Assembly (NCBI GenBank): GCA_963556495.2
Contig: OY747707.1
Location: forward strand, 27,025,871 to 27,089,870
Length of the DNA: 64,000 nucleotides
DNA from: Valencia hispanica
Taxonomy: Eukaryota > Chordata > Actinopteri > Cyprinodontiformes > Valenciidae
Direction: 5' to 3'
Every line of letters starts with the position of its first letter. Positions within the stretch are counted from its first letter, which is position 1. Shown here one piece after another: positions 11,901 to 23,300 of the stretch. The notes below the pieces were generated by a model. It saw nothing but the letters and a program-made list of their open reading frames with translations. It made no database searches and was not told the origin of the DNA. The translations under genes were made by a program, and so were the position numbers.

Positions 11901-14221
11901 TAACACAAACTTGTTCAAATGCTACTCTGAAGGTCATTTCATTTTAGGACAAATCAATTCATTAAAATAATCATTTTTTGTTCACTGAACGAAGTAGATT
12001 AATGTGACAAAACCTGTTTTTTCTTATGGAAAAACATTTATCTCGATAGAAAACATTGCTTGCTTTCATTAAATTTAAACCCACCCTTAACTTTGTTCAA
12101 CAGAGCGCCTTCTGGAAAATGGTAAAAACTTGATAAAAAATTTGCCACAAAAGATGGGCTTCTATGACTGATCTGTAAACAGTCAACCAGTGTGGTCTGG
12201 ATCCTCTGCAAAGAATTCACCGTTAAGTCGACAATGTGCTAAGGAAATGTGGTTTTCTCAATGTTGGCAGTGACACTATTGTGCAAAAGACAACCAAAAG
12301 CCAGAAGGGTTAGAAATTTGAATCCAGACCTTTTTATTGGTATCATGTTTGCTGATGGGGGTACTATTTTTGAGGATAATATCAAGGCTACAGATATTTT
12401 ATACAATACTGTCTGAAGATCAGTGCTGAAAAAATGAAAGTTCTTACATTTGGTTCGACAGCCGAATAGGGGCGTCAACTTTGGCATTCTTGTACATCTG
12501 CCTTTGCATCTGGAGGAAACCCTAAGACTCCTTTAGGGCCAAAGATGGATTTCTTATTCACTTCGATATAGCTGGATCATTCTGAAACTAGACTTAAACA
12601 AGCAAGAAGATTTTTGAACATGATCTACGTCTGTTACTGACAGTATTTGAGAAAAACAGCACTTGCAACCACCAACTGAACAACTTGTCCAGAAACGAGG
12701 GCTCAGCCATATTTGCAGAAGGAATCCTGATCAACTGCTGGTCAGACTTTTGTCAGCCAGCTAACTACAGAGTAGAGCATCCAGTGTGATGCATCAAATG
12801 GACAAAGCAAATAGAGGTTAATTTGATGTTTCAAAACCTTGACCTCACAAGGTGAAGCCCAGTGCCACTGTGGAAAAACATCATGGGCAGTGATCGATAT
12901 CCAGAGCTTTCTACAGCAGTGTATTGGTTTTGTGGACAACCTTCCAAATACTGTCTATATTTGCAACCACCAGCTATCTTATCTGAAGGTTATTCTTTAA
13001 ATACAAGGTTAGTCTTGTAATTTCAGGTTTGATTGTTATTAAAGTAAAGGAAAGCTTAAACAAAGATTAAAGTTTTCTCCAACTTTTCTTACATTTTTCA
13101 GCTGCTTCATGTCTTCTGTTTCCTGGAGCCACTATGCACTGTTTGCTCTCTGTCATTGTGAATATATCTGAGCAGACTGTCCTGAAATCTAGATTCAACA
13201 AGACACAGTACTCACAAAATTCCCAGCTCACTCCAATTCTCTTCTTGATTGAATCTTCAGAGACAGAAACAGTGCTCAAATGAATATCAGATTGACAGAT
13301 TGATACATGAGGATGCCGTTTGTGTTGATAGCAGCAATCTGTATGAAACACAGGCCAGAGCGGAGAAGAGAAATTACTTATTTTTTTTGATGCATGGACC
13401 CTGCCGGTGAGCCTAGTTCACAGAAAGTTCAGTTGAGCAGCAGGCTCTGTCATGGTCCTTTTGAATGGATTCACTCTCCGCTATCTCCTTGGCAGCCCTT
13501 CTGTAATGGATGAGGTGCAGGGCTCCAACAAAAAGCACATCTGCATCCACATGATAAAGTCTTACACAAAAGGATTTGCAGGCCTTCTTTGAACAGGAAC
13601 CTACTTAGAGTATCCCACACATGGTCCTCATAAAGAGATGAGGGTTACAAGCAACCAAAATATCATACTTGGGATACAGTTAGCTGCAAATACAATATTT
13701 ACACTTATGTATCAAAACTATGGGAAAATGTATTTTTTTGACTGTCCTCAACACTGTCCAATAAATCTGATATTTCAACATGAATATGTACTGATGCTTT
13801 GCCCATCACTGTAAACTGCTTTGATATTTTTCTGCTTTTGGTCTATTATTGAGCACATGTCTTTGCTCTAGGTAGGCAGTATATTGTAATTGACTTGGTG
13901 GCCCTGAGGCAACTGGAGATGTTAGGCATCTCAGTGGTCACACCTCAGTACCTCACAGTTGGCAAGGCCGGGTTTACAACAAATCACCCTTCACTGACAG
14001 CCTCGCTTGCCTTTCACTCCTTCCCTTCCTGTGGAACAGGAGTAGTGGCCACAAAACGCTTGAAATCCAAGGACAGTACATTCAGATATCATTCACAAAG
14101 AATTTAGCTGAACTGTCAATGCAGATGGGTGGAAAGCCTCTGCTGAAGCAAATAATGAGATGGTAGAATTATGATGTACCATAATATAAATTTCAGTGCC
14201 GTGTAAATGACAAAAAAAGAC
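11901..14221. other. Intergenic, possible further LINE debris
   Basis: The stretch 12340-12540 resembles a decayed LINE frame (a phrase like KISAEKMKVLTFGS), but too little is preserved for a firm call. No cellular gene is seen. Confidence 0.35.
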
Positions 14222-14480
14222 ATTCTGGGCTTTGCACAAAGAATGCCCTATGCCAGGACCATCCTGTGTGGTATTTGCATGTTGTCCCTTTGCACATGCT
14301 GATTTTCTCCAACTTTATAACAGAGTCCTGGAACTTGCTTAATCTAGCTGGCTGATCTAAATCTGATTTGCTGTTTGTTCTGTGTTGAACTGAGAACCTG
14401 TGCACCCAGCCTCTTGTCCATTGACAGTAGAAGATCTGCACCAGCAACTTCGCCAGCATCCAGTTTGTATGAAAAATACA
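14222..14480 (+). repeat. Dispersed SINE-like repeat, copy C, diverged
   Basis: It shares the order of landmarks with the copy at 9800-10160 (tttgcatgttgtcccttt, gattttctcc, then a downstream block ending in a diverged tail). It is much more diverged and truncated. Confidence 0.45.
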
Positions 14481-14504
14481 ATGATTAATCATTTATGTTA
14501 ACCC

Positions 14505-14690
14505 AAATTCTACTGGTTACATTAACCTCAGGGTTATTCTTTTTACTCCACTCTGTGGTAGCCTCATCGGGAAAAATTATTGGGTTAAAAACCTAACCCA
14601 ATAGGCTGGATCACCATTCATAACCCAACTCTGTTGTTTTACTCAACTCAGGGTTGGTTCTGTTCATATTTAACACAGGACTGATTTTGC
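14505..14690. repeat. AACCCA-rich inverted repeat, probable non-autonomous DNA element
   Basis: Repeated 'aacccaa', 'ttgggtt' and 'cagggtt' motifs in both orientations between about 14505 and 14665 suggest a decayed palindromic miniature element. No autonomous partner or target duplication was recognised. Confidence 0.35.
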
Positions 14691-16672
14691 AAAAGAGTCC
14701 AAATTGGTTTGCATTTAAATTGCCAGTATATGCATATGCGTTGAGTGTAGTCTGTCTGTAAGATGAAGGGCAGCCTCTTTCTGTTCATCGATTATGTTTT
14801 TACATTTAAGGCTGGACAGTAAATAGTCAAGTTCCAATTAAAATGATAGTAAATGAAACATCACATGAATCATCATTTAGAAATATCAAACACAGACAAG
14901 ATTCCAGTTGCATCCTTCCAGGTAAAACATGTATTCAGATTATGCCTGATGGTCAGAGTGCATTCCAAAAATGCTCCAGTTTGATTTTATTCCATCTGTC
15001 ATTATTCTCTTTGGCAAACACAATGCCATTCATTCCCAGAAGAATTATAGGGCTGCACTGCAGAAGACAAACAATTTACTGGCACTTTGCCTCACTGAAC
15101 AGCACTGTCAGCCTGCCAGGAACCATCCATTTTAAACAATACATGCTTTAGTCGCTAAGCGGCACATTTCTTCAACACAATAACTCATGCTATTCAAGGA
15201 AGCATTCAAATTGTGCCAAGTGGTTTAAATAAAATATGTTTTTCAACCACTGGAAATGTTTAGTCTCATGACAAAGATATGTCAGATTTTGTTTCACACT
15301 AGATGAGTAAGGATGAGTAGATATCAGAAAGATTAAAGAAGCAGATGGGCTGTAATGGAAAAGTACCATCACCTTCCACACCTCTACTTTTAAACTGCTT
15401 CACCTTTAAACAGGGAGAGCAGATGCAATTCTTCTTGGCAGGCTTTTCTGCATTAACTCCCTCTCCTACCAGAGTGTAAATTAAGCGGGGAGCCAGTGCA
15501 GTGTGCCGAAACGAGGATGTGGGCCTGAGATGGAGCAGAGCAGAGCAGCGGGATGCTCCAAAGGAGCCGGAGGCCACATTATGCTGCAGCAGGGCCAGGA
15601 AACTCACCGTCTGACAGCCCCGCGCCCCCGGTGGACACACCAGGACCACTGCCACCGTATTCTCAGGACATTTACATTATTCAAAGATAAATGCATTGTC
15701 AATTTTGTGTCTCCCACAGTAGATATGTGTGCCGCTTCACTCCTCCCGCAGCCAAAGGTGGGCTCACCTCCGCCCGCTGGAAGACACACTACAAATGAAA
15801 TCAAATGTCTTTCTGGATGGTGCAGAATTACTTAACCCTGCAGGCTGTCATGCTGCTTTTACATTCTGGAGTGTAATGCAGAGTCCTGCAGGAAACGAGA
15901 ACAATAGAGGAAGGAAAGGATCTTTTTAAAAGATAAAATGCTAATTTACTTCCAAAAAAGGAGGATAATCAGACCATTTGGATTGAAAGTTCTGTTTTAC
16001 GCTGATATTTTAATTCTATAAAAGTTAATGGTCTTTTTGTATCGAGACCTATTTTCTTGTCAATTACTTTTAACTTGTTGAGCTTTAAATCGTACATCAA
16101 GATCCCATGAAGTTGAAGATGTCCATCTTTTGGAGTTTATAAAGCTTATTTGAACCTAGTTTATTCAGCAAATCCTAAATATTTAAAAGATTTAACTCCG
16201 AATGTGTCACAATAGACTAGGGAATAGAATAGGGAGACAATCATTTCTCAAATTTTCTTTTTAAATAAGGTCATGAAAGTCTGACCCAAATTTCAAAGAT
16301 ATACTTAGAGTGGCTGAGAAAAATATCACAAGAAACCAAACACGTAGAATGTTGAGAAATCATTTGATGTCATTGCTGCTGGAACTTGAACAGAATCAGA
16401 TCATGAGAAAACAATCCTGCTGATCCTTGAGCCACATCACAGTGATCAGTGATTGTCAGATATTCCCCATCACTGTCTGAAAGTTAAAAATCTGTTTTAA
16501 ATTCACCTGCTGGATCTTTAACTAAAGTTAGCACTCACTGGTAGACAATATGTTGAATAACTTTTTGAAATTTTGATTAGAAAAGTAGACATTCTGACCT
16601 CTCAGTAAAACATTTCCAGTTCAAATCTTTAATACTGTACAACTGCTGACTTTGATAGTGTCAACTAGGAGA
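14691..16672. other. Intergenic, GC-richer island near 15.5 kb
   Basis: Most of this is AT-rich. Bases 15480-15800 are distinctly more GC-rich and open in several frames, but no homologous protein or splice structure was recognised. It could be a regulatory element of the HoxD 3' landscape; comparison with other fish would decide. Confidence 0.35.
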
Positions 16673-16750
16673 TTCAATCCAATTCAATTCAATTCAATTC
16701 AATTCAATTCAATTCAATTCAATTCAATTCAATTCAATTCAATTCAATTC
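16673..16750. repeat. (AATTC)n pentanucleotide array
   Basis: About 15 tandem AATTC units. The array begins a dispersed fish repeat that continues into 'catctcaaggcactttacaa' and 'gagaggaaaaactccccttt' (to about 17060). Confidence 0.95.
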
Positions 16751-17060
16751 AGTTAAATATATAAATTCAAAACACGTCATCTCAAGGCACTTTACAAAAA
16801 AAGTCATCTTGGTTTCAGTGGTACATACATTCCAGTTAATCTGTCAGTTCGTTATTCCAATCAGTTTAAAAGTGATCTATTTAAAGAATCCCAGCAGATT
16901 CCATCGAGTCACTGACTTCCAGCATTCACTCCTCCTGAACATTTAGCAATAGTAGACAGTCGTCTGTGTTGTGTCGTTGACTTCAGTCCCTCATACTGAG
17001 CAAGCATGTAGCGACAGTGGAGAGGAAAAACTCCCCTTTAACAGGAAGAAGAAGACAGAG
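16751..17060 (+). repeat. Dispersed fish repeat following the AATTC array
   Basis: The phrases 'cacgtcatctcaaggcactttac' and 'gaggaaaaactcccctttaacagg' form a familiar, high-copy association with ATTCA arrays in teleost genomes. Its class is not determined here. Confidence 0.55.
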
Positions 17061-17481
17061 CAGAGACACAGAAGGAACAAAAGAACTGATGTAAGAATAG
17101 TTTCTATGTTAATGAAAGTAAAAAGTTGATAACAGGACACAGAGAACGTTAGTTTACTGGGAGCATCATCCTTCCAACAAGGCATCACTGCCGAACAAAG
17201 CACCAGACGAGGTGTAGCTTCTATGGAGAGAAAAAAAAGAAGAGAACAAAGTTAATGGTTGAATTAACAGCAAATAATGCAAATGGAGAGTAGTAGAAAA
17301 GAAAAGTAGCAGGGTGAGGAACAGTGGTCAGTCTGTCCTTTAACTGTCTAACCCTACAGCAGCGTAACTACAGAGATAGCTCAGGATGGCCCAGCAGAAC
17401 CAGCGAGAAGTGTCAGTCTGAACTGCATCCTGGTGTCAAAGGAGATAATTTGTTGTCAAAATATTGCAGTCAATTTAACTA

Positions 17482-19083
17482 CAGTGGCTTGCAAAATTAT
17501 TCGGCCCCCTTGAATTTTTCTGCATTTTGTCACATTACAGCCACAAACATGAATCAGTTGTATTGGAATTCCATGTGAAAGACCAATACAAAGTGGTGTA
17601 CACGTGAGAAGTGGAACGAAAATCATACATGATTCCAAACATTTTTCAAATAAATAAGTGAAAAGTGGGGTGTGCGTAATTATTCAGCCCCTGAGTCAAT
17701 ACTTTGTAGAACCACCTTTTGCTGCAATTCCAGCTGCCAGTCTTTTAGGGTGTGTCTCTACCAGCTTTGCACATCTAGAGACTGAAATTCTTGCCCATTC
17801 TTCTTTGCAAAACAGCTCCAGCTCAGTCAGATTAGATGGACAGCGTTTGTGAACAGCAGCTTTCAGATCTTGCAACAGATCCTCGATTGGATTTAGATCT
17901 GGACTTTGACTTGGCCATTCTAACACATGGATATGTTTTGTTTTAAACCATTCCATTGTTATCCTGGCTTTATGTTTTGGGTCGTTGTCCTGCTGGAAGG
18001 TGAACCTCCGCCCCAGTCTCAAGTCTTTTGCAGACTCCAAGAGGTTTTCTTCCAAGATTGCCCTGTATTTGGCTCCATCCATCTTCCCATCAACTCTGAC
18101 CAGCTTCCCTGTCCCTGCTGAAGAGAAGCACCCCCAGAGCATGATGCTGCCACCACCATATTTGACAGTGGGGATGGTGTGTTCAGAGTGATGTGCAGTG
18201 TTAGTTTTCCCCCACACATAGCTTTTTGCATTTTGGCCAAAAAGTTCCATTTTGGTCTCATCTGACCAGAGTGCCTTCTTCCACATGTTTGCTGTGTCCC
18301 CCACATGGCTTGTGGCAAACTGCAAACGGGACTTCTTATGGTTTTCTTTAACAATGGCTTTCTTCTTGCCACTCTTCCATAAAGGCCAACTTTGTGCAGT
18401 GCACCACTAATAGTTGTCCTATGGAGAGATTCCCCCACCTGAGCTGAAGATCTCTGTAGCTCGTCCAGAGTCACCATGGGCCTCTTGGCTGCATTTCTGA
18501 TCAGCGCTCTCCTTGTTCGGCCTGTGAGTTTAGCTGCACGGCCTTGTCTTGGTAGGTTTACAGTTGTGCCATACTCCTTCCATTTCTGAATGATCGCTTG
18601 AACAGTGCTCCGTGGGATGTTAAAGGCTTGGGAAATCTTTTTGTAGCCTAAGCCTGCTTTAAATTTCTCAATAACTTTATCCCTGACCTGTCTGGTGTGT
18701 TCTTTGGACTTCATGGTGTTGTTGCTCCCAACATTCTCTTAGACAACCTCTGAGGCCGTCACAGGGCAGCTGTATTTGTACTGACATTAGATTACACACA
18801 GGTGCACTCTATTTAGTCATTAGCACTCATCAGGAAATGTCTATGGGCAACTGACTGCACTCAGACCAAAGGGGGCTGAATAATTACGCACACCCCACTT
18901 TTCAGTCATTTATTCGTAAAAAATGTTTGGAATCATGTATGATTTTCTTTCCACTTCTCACGTGTACACCACTTTGTATTGGTCTTTCACGTGGAATTCC
19001 AATAAAATTGATTCATGTTTGTGGCTGTAATGTGACAAAATTTGGAAAGGTTCAAGGGGGCCGAATACTTTTGCAAGCCACTG
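17482..19083 (-). mobile_element. Tc1/mariner transposon, nearly full length
   Basis: The 1,602-bp element is flanked by TA at 17480-17481 and 19084-19085. Inverted repeats of about 210 bp (17482-17690 and 18875-19083) begin CAGTGGCTTGCAAAA on the left and read as its complement on the right, with a few mismatches. Between them, on the minus strand, lies one transposase gene with a single frameshift. Target site, length and long IRs fit fish Tc1 elements. Confidence 0.95.
17696..18714 (-). pseudogene. Tc1 transposase, single frameshift
   Basis: Starting at 18714 (MKSKEHTRQVRDKV), the N-terminal part has a helix-turn-helix pair typical of Tc1 DNA-binding domains (IPRSTVQAIIQKWK, then GRAAKLTGRTRRAL with a GRPR-like segment). 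The catalytic DD34E domain follows in another frame: WSDETK (first D), FQQDNDPKH (second D) and NPIED (E). Frame is lost once, at a thymine run (A-run on the coding strand) near 18342-18345, consistent with loss of one base. Everything else is open to the stop at 17696, about 340 codons in all, the normal family length. It probably died recently, or it can be cross-mobilised by relatives. Confidence 0.93.
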
Positions 19084-19085
19084 TA

Positions 19086-21189
19086 CTTTATTTTGATGTG
19101 GTGTTTTATTCACATTGGATCTGTGTATTGTTATAGATCCAAACTGTTCCTTTAGTTTTTTTAAACAATTTTTTTAAATCACTCAACCCAGTTGTGTATT
19201 AGATACATAGAGAGGGCTTTAGCAATTTGCATTAAAAGCTGAATTTTACTTCATTAGATTATAACTAGGATCAAGTTGGGAATATGATTTACATATACAT
19301 TATTAGATTTTTCAAAAAAATGATTGGATTGTGCATTTTTGGATTCAAACTCGATCTGTTTATATTGTAGAGTTCATTGAGAGGGAATTGTTTTGTGAAT
19401 TGCTGCTATATAACCAAAATTAATTTTATTGAATTAAATTAGCCTTTAAGGTAATAATGATATGCTTTTTAAAGGATCATAGTTTTTCTAGCTTTTCAAA
19501 ATCGCATTGTTTAAAATAAACAAGAAGAGGCACATGGCTGGTCTGAATGAAGATTCTTCAGTCACTCAGTCATGCATATGTATTATCAATGTGATTTTTG
19601 CAAGAAGGGGCCTAGAACAGTTCCTTCTGGAATGTTGACTCTAAGTTCTACTCGGATATTTCAGTGGTGTAGATATTATTTTAACCTGAGAGTAAATTAG
19701 AAATCCAGTCTTGAATATTATCCAATGAAGAAAATAAAAGCATTAATTTGTTATTAAATTATAACACACAACTACCCTAAACTTGACTTTTTTGAACTAT
19801 TACACTAGACAGCATGTTTTGTTTCTGCTTCTTCAGCTTTGATAAAAAATCCAGTGTTTAGTAGTGTCAGAAGCCTGGGTAATATCAAATTGGATCTCGA
19901 CTTGGAGCAGGAAGAAGGAATCTAACATAAGAAGAAGTTTTGGTCAAACTTTCAGGTCTTGGGATTATTATAGCATTTTTTAATCGCTATGAGTCACTGT
20001 AGGGATAAAATAGTAATTTAATTTAATCTGATACTTGCTGAGGGAGTTGAAATATCATAATGCACAGGGAAACAAGCATTTGGAGAAATTGTACTACCTG
20101 GTGCATTGTGTTAAGATAACTATTCACCTTCACATCCTCCTGATCTGAACCTCTAAGAAAGGCTTCCTTTGTTCATGCAATGAATCTGAAAGTATGCTTA
20201 TATGTTAATACTGTATAAATGACTCCATCTTTAGCTTCTCATCCCTGTCATGTTTGGATGGTGGCAGATATGCTACCCTATGAAGCTTAGCCTGAATAAA
20301 GGTACAGGAAAACAAAACTGGCTTTTACACCACAGTCTCCCACTGGCAGAGTGATAAATTTGCTACAGCACAAGTATCAGATGCTGCTTGTTTTTTGCTT
20401 TTTCTTAAAATCCACTTCAATTTATTTTTAAGAACTACATACAGTGGCCTTCTTAATAAAAACAAATCCACGATCAATTCAGTGGGGTTTATAAAAATTT
20501 GAAAACAAGACAAAAAAACGAGGAACAGCAGAAACCATTTCAGATAGTCAACTCTAGACCTCCACTTATTTAAATCAACATGTTTGTAGAAATATACTGG
20601 TCCATAAACAATTCAAAGAAGGTTCCAACATAAACTATAGAATATCAATTTAACTAATATCTTGCAGTGATGCGGGCTGCTTAGGTTTATCATGGTGAAG
20701 AATCACCTGAGAGAAAAAACAAAACTATTGATTTAGCAGTTGGTTTATGTTCCGACCATCACCTATGCTCAGGAGAGGTGGATTTGGACCAAAAGAGGGA
20801 GTACCTTGATACAAGCAGCTTAAAGAGCTTCCACAATTGGATAAAAGGACCATATTTCCTCTCTGGGCTGTGAGGGCTTGAATGTAAATCCAGCTGTTTG
20901 TTGAAGAACCTTAGAGAAAAAACAGCATCATAAATACTGAGGAACACAGTGGGCAGCTCAGGTATGAAGTTGTGGAGATGTTTAAGCAGGGTTAGGTTAT
21001 ACAACAATATCCTAAGATTTGGACAATCTTAACTAAACTCTCAATCAAGTGATAGGGTAGGGAGGAAGAGGTCAGGGCTACCTCGGTTGGAGGAGCTGCA
21101 GAGATGCACTGCTCAGGTGGGAAAATCTGTCAACAAGACAACTATTATTTCACAAATCAACCCTTTTGGTAAAGTATCAAGAAAGTCAT
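19086..21189. other. Intergenic, AT-rich, no gene
   Basis: No coding exon or recognised repeat is supported. A phrase near 20443 (cagtggccttc) could be an old Tc1 end but is not conclusive. Confidence 0.45.
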
Positions 21190-21900
21190 TAGCAGTATAG
21201 TTTTCAACTTGCAACAAGCCATTTATGGAACAGAGGAAACATGTGGAAGAAGTTACTCTAGTCATTCAAGACCAAAATGAATTTCCTGGCCTAAACACCA
21301 AAATATTTGTTTGGGGAAAAACTAACAATCACCTTTAACAAAACATTTGAAGCATAGTGGTGCCAGGATGATGCTGTGGGGTGCTTTTCTCCAGCAGGGA
21401 CAGCATAGCTGATCAGAGTTTATGGGGAAATGGATGGAGCTAAATACAGGTAAATACTGGAAGGAAACTTGTTAGAGGCTGCAAAAATACTTGATACTGT
21501 GTTGGAGGTTGACCTTCTGGCATGACAACATCCCAAAACATACAGCCTGAACTACAATCCATTTGAGAACCCATGGTAAAACTTTAAAACTGGCCAATGC
21601 TCTTTATCCAGTCTCATTGAGCTAGAAATGTTTTGCAAAGAATAATGGACAAACATTTCGGTCTCTACCTGGTAGATAGTCTCCATAGTCTTGCAGCTGT
21701 AACTGCAAAAAATGCTGTTTGCAGAAAGTATAACATACATGGAGGAGCATCAATACTTATGGAAACCACATTTTTACTTCCACTTCAGAATTAGGAGCTA
21801 CTTTGTGTTGGTCTATGAAATAGTTGTAATATGTCGAAATCGGAAAAAGTACAACGGTTATAAATAATTGTCTAAATTGTGCATATTTCAACTGTTTTCA
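21190..21900 (+). mobile_element. Degraded Tc1-like transposon fragment
   Basis: The plus strand retains ordered Tc1 transposase and terminal landmarks: 'tttgtttggggaaaa', 'gatgctgtggggtgc', 'aatggatggagctaaatacag', 'catgacaacatcccaaaacatac' and a right-end phrase 'ctactttgtgttggtctatg'. Many stops and small deletions are present, so it is an ancient copy. Confidence 0.75.
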
Positions 21901-23039
21901 CATTGTGATCGAAATTTTATCTGCTACAAACTGATCATAATACTTTAGATTTTATTTCTCAGAGGTGAAGGTTGTTTTATTTAGTCATATTTGTTTCCTG
22001 ACATGATCACTGACGAGTAACTTCCTTACTGCTCAAAAAAACTCAAACGTCCTGCAGAGCAGATCCCAAAGTTGGGATGTGGGATGAGTGGCAAAACTTT
22101 CTTGCATGAAGTTTTAACTTTAATCCAGAAACTTATGAATATAGTTATTCTTTCAAACAATCCATCTCTTATATCTAAAAGTCACAGACTATTTTACTGA
22201 AATAATGTGTCTGGGATTACAAATGAAAACCACACAGGATCATTCTTTATCCAGCAGACAGATTAAATTCCAAACCCTGTTACTGTAATAGGCACACTTG
22301 TAGCTCGCCATGAATTAGAGCTCTAATTACATTAGGTACTATTTTAAACAAAATAACACATTTCTTATGATCCATAGGTGTAATTTATAGCAAAGCCAAG
22401 TTCATTTTCTTGGGCAATCAATTTCATGGCGTAGCAGAAGACTAATATAATTATGTAAAGCGCTGAGAGCTGAGTATCGCAGTCAGCACAGAAGGTTCTT
22501 TTTCTAGATAAATGAAGATGCAATTTATTCACTCATAATTTCACACAGAAAATGCCATGAAGCAAATCCATATGAGCCTCGGAAAAAGAGCTGAAGCACT
22601 AATACTTTTTGATATAGAGTACCGGGGCGTTTCAGTCAAGGCTCGGGGTAATGTATGAATTACCTCAGGTTTCCTCACATCACCGAGTTATCTTTCAAAC
22701 AAGGAAGGAGGAGAAGAGCCTTTTGGCCAGGCCCTCTAAATCATCCCCCCGAGGAGGGACTCATTCATTATAGTTACAATTATATCAATATCACTAACAC
22801 GTAAGAGATGCGATAAATCCTTGCGCACTAGTTTCTGTGACAGCATATATGATCCATGTAGAGAGATTCCTCTGCTACTGTTGTTCTTAACAGACTGGCT
22901 GCAGGTTTCCTACCGTTAACATGTTTTATGAATCAAGAAGTCACATCCTGCAAAGAGAAGCTCAACATTGTGATTCAAAGTCTCTCTTTCACATGTTTTC
23001 ATGATCACTTCTCATTTCTTTCAAGTTGTCGGACAGTTA
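21901..23039. other. Non-coding, homeodomain-site-rich stretch
   Basis: Bases about 22260-22540 contain several TAAT/ATTA cores within complex, non-repetitive sequence (for example gaattagagctctaattacatta). They look like a conserved enhancer of a developmental gene landscape. This is inference only; no gene is present. Confidence 0.3.
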
Positions 23040-23300
23040 AGAAGACATATTCATGCTCCTTGAACTTTTTCACAATTTGTCATGTTAGAACCAGAAACTT
23101 CAATGTATTTTATTGGACTTTTATGTAATAAACCAGCACAACGCAATGTGTAATTGTGAAGTGGACGGTAAATGATGTATAATCTCCAAAGTGTAGTGTG
23201 CCTTTGTATTCACCCCCTTACTTGATATTTTGTGTAACCACATTTTACTGTCTGCAAGTCTTTTGGGTTATATGTCCATTGGACTTTGGACTGGATTGTA
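23040..23300 (+). mobile_element. Tc1-like terminal repeat remnant
   Basis: The order 'cacaatttgtcatgttagaacc', 'cttcaatgtattttattgg', 'gtgaagtgga', 'tttgtattcaccccctta' and 'ctgcaagtcttttggg' reproduces the left end and first transposon bases of fish Tc1 elements. The rest of the transposon is missing. Confidence 0.7.

Noticed and set aside
12340..12960. Second LINE reverse transcriptase relic
   Set aside because: Only a short phrase resembles a LINE; too decayed to call.
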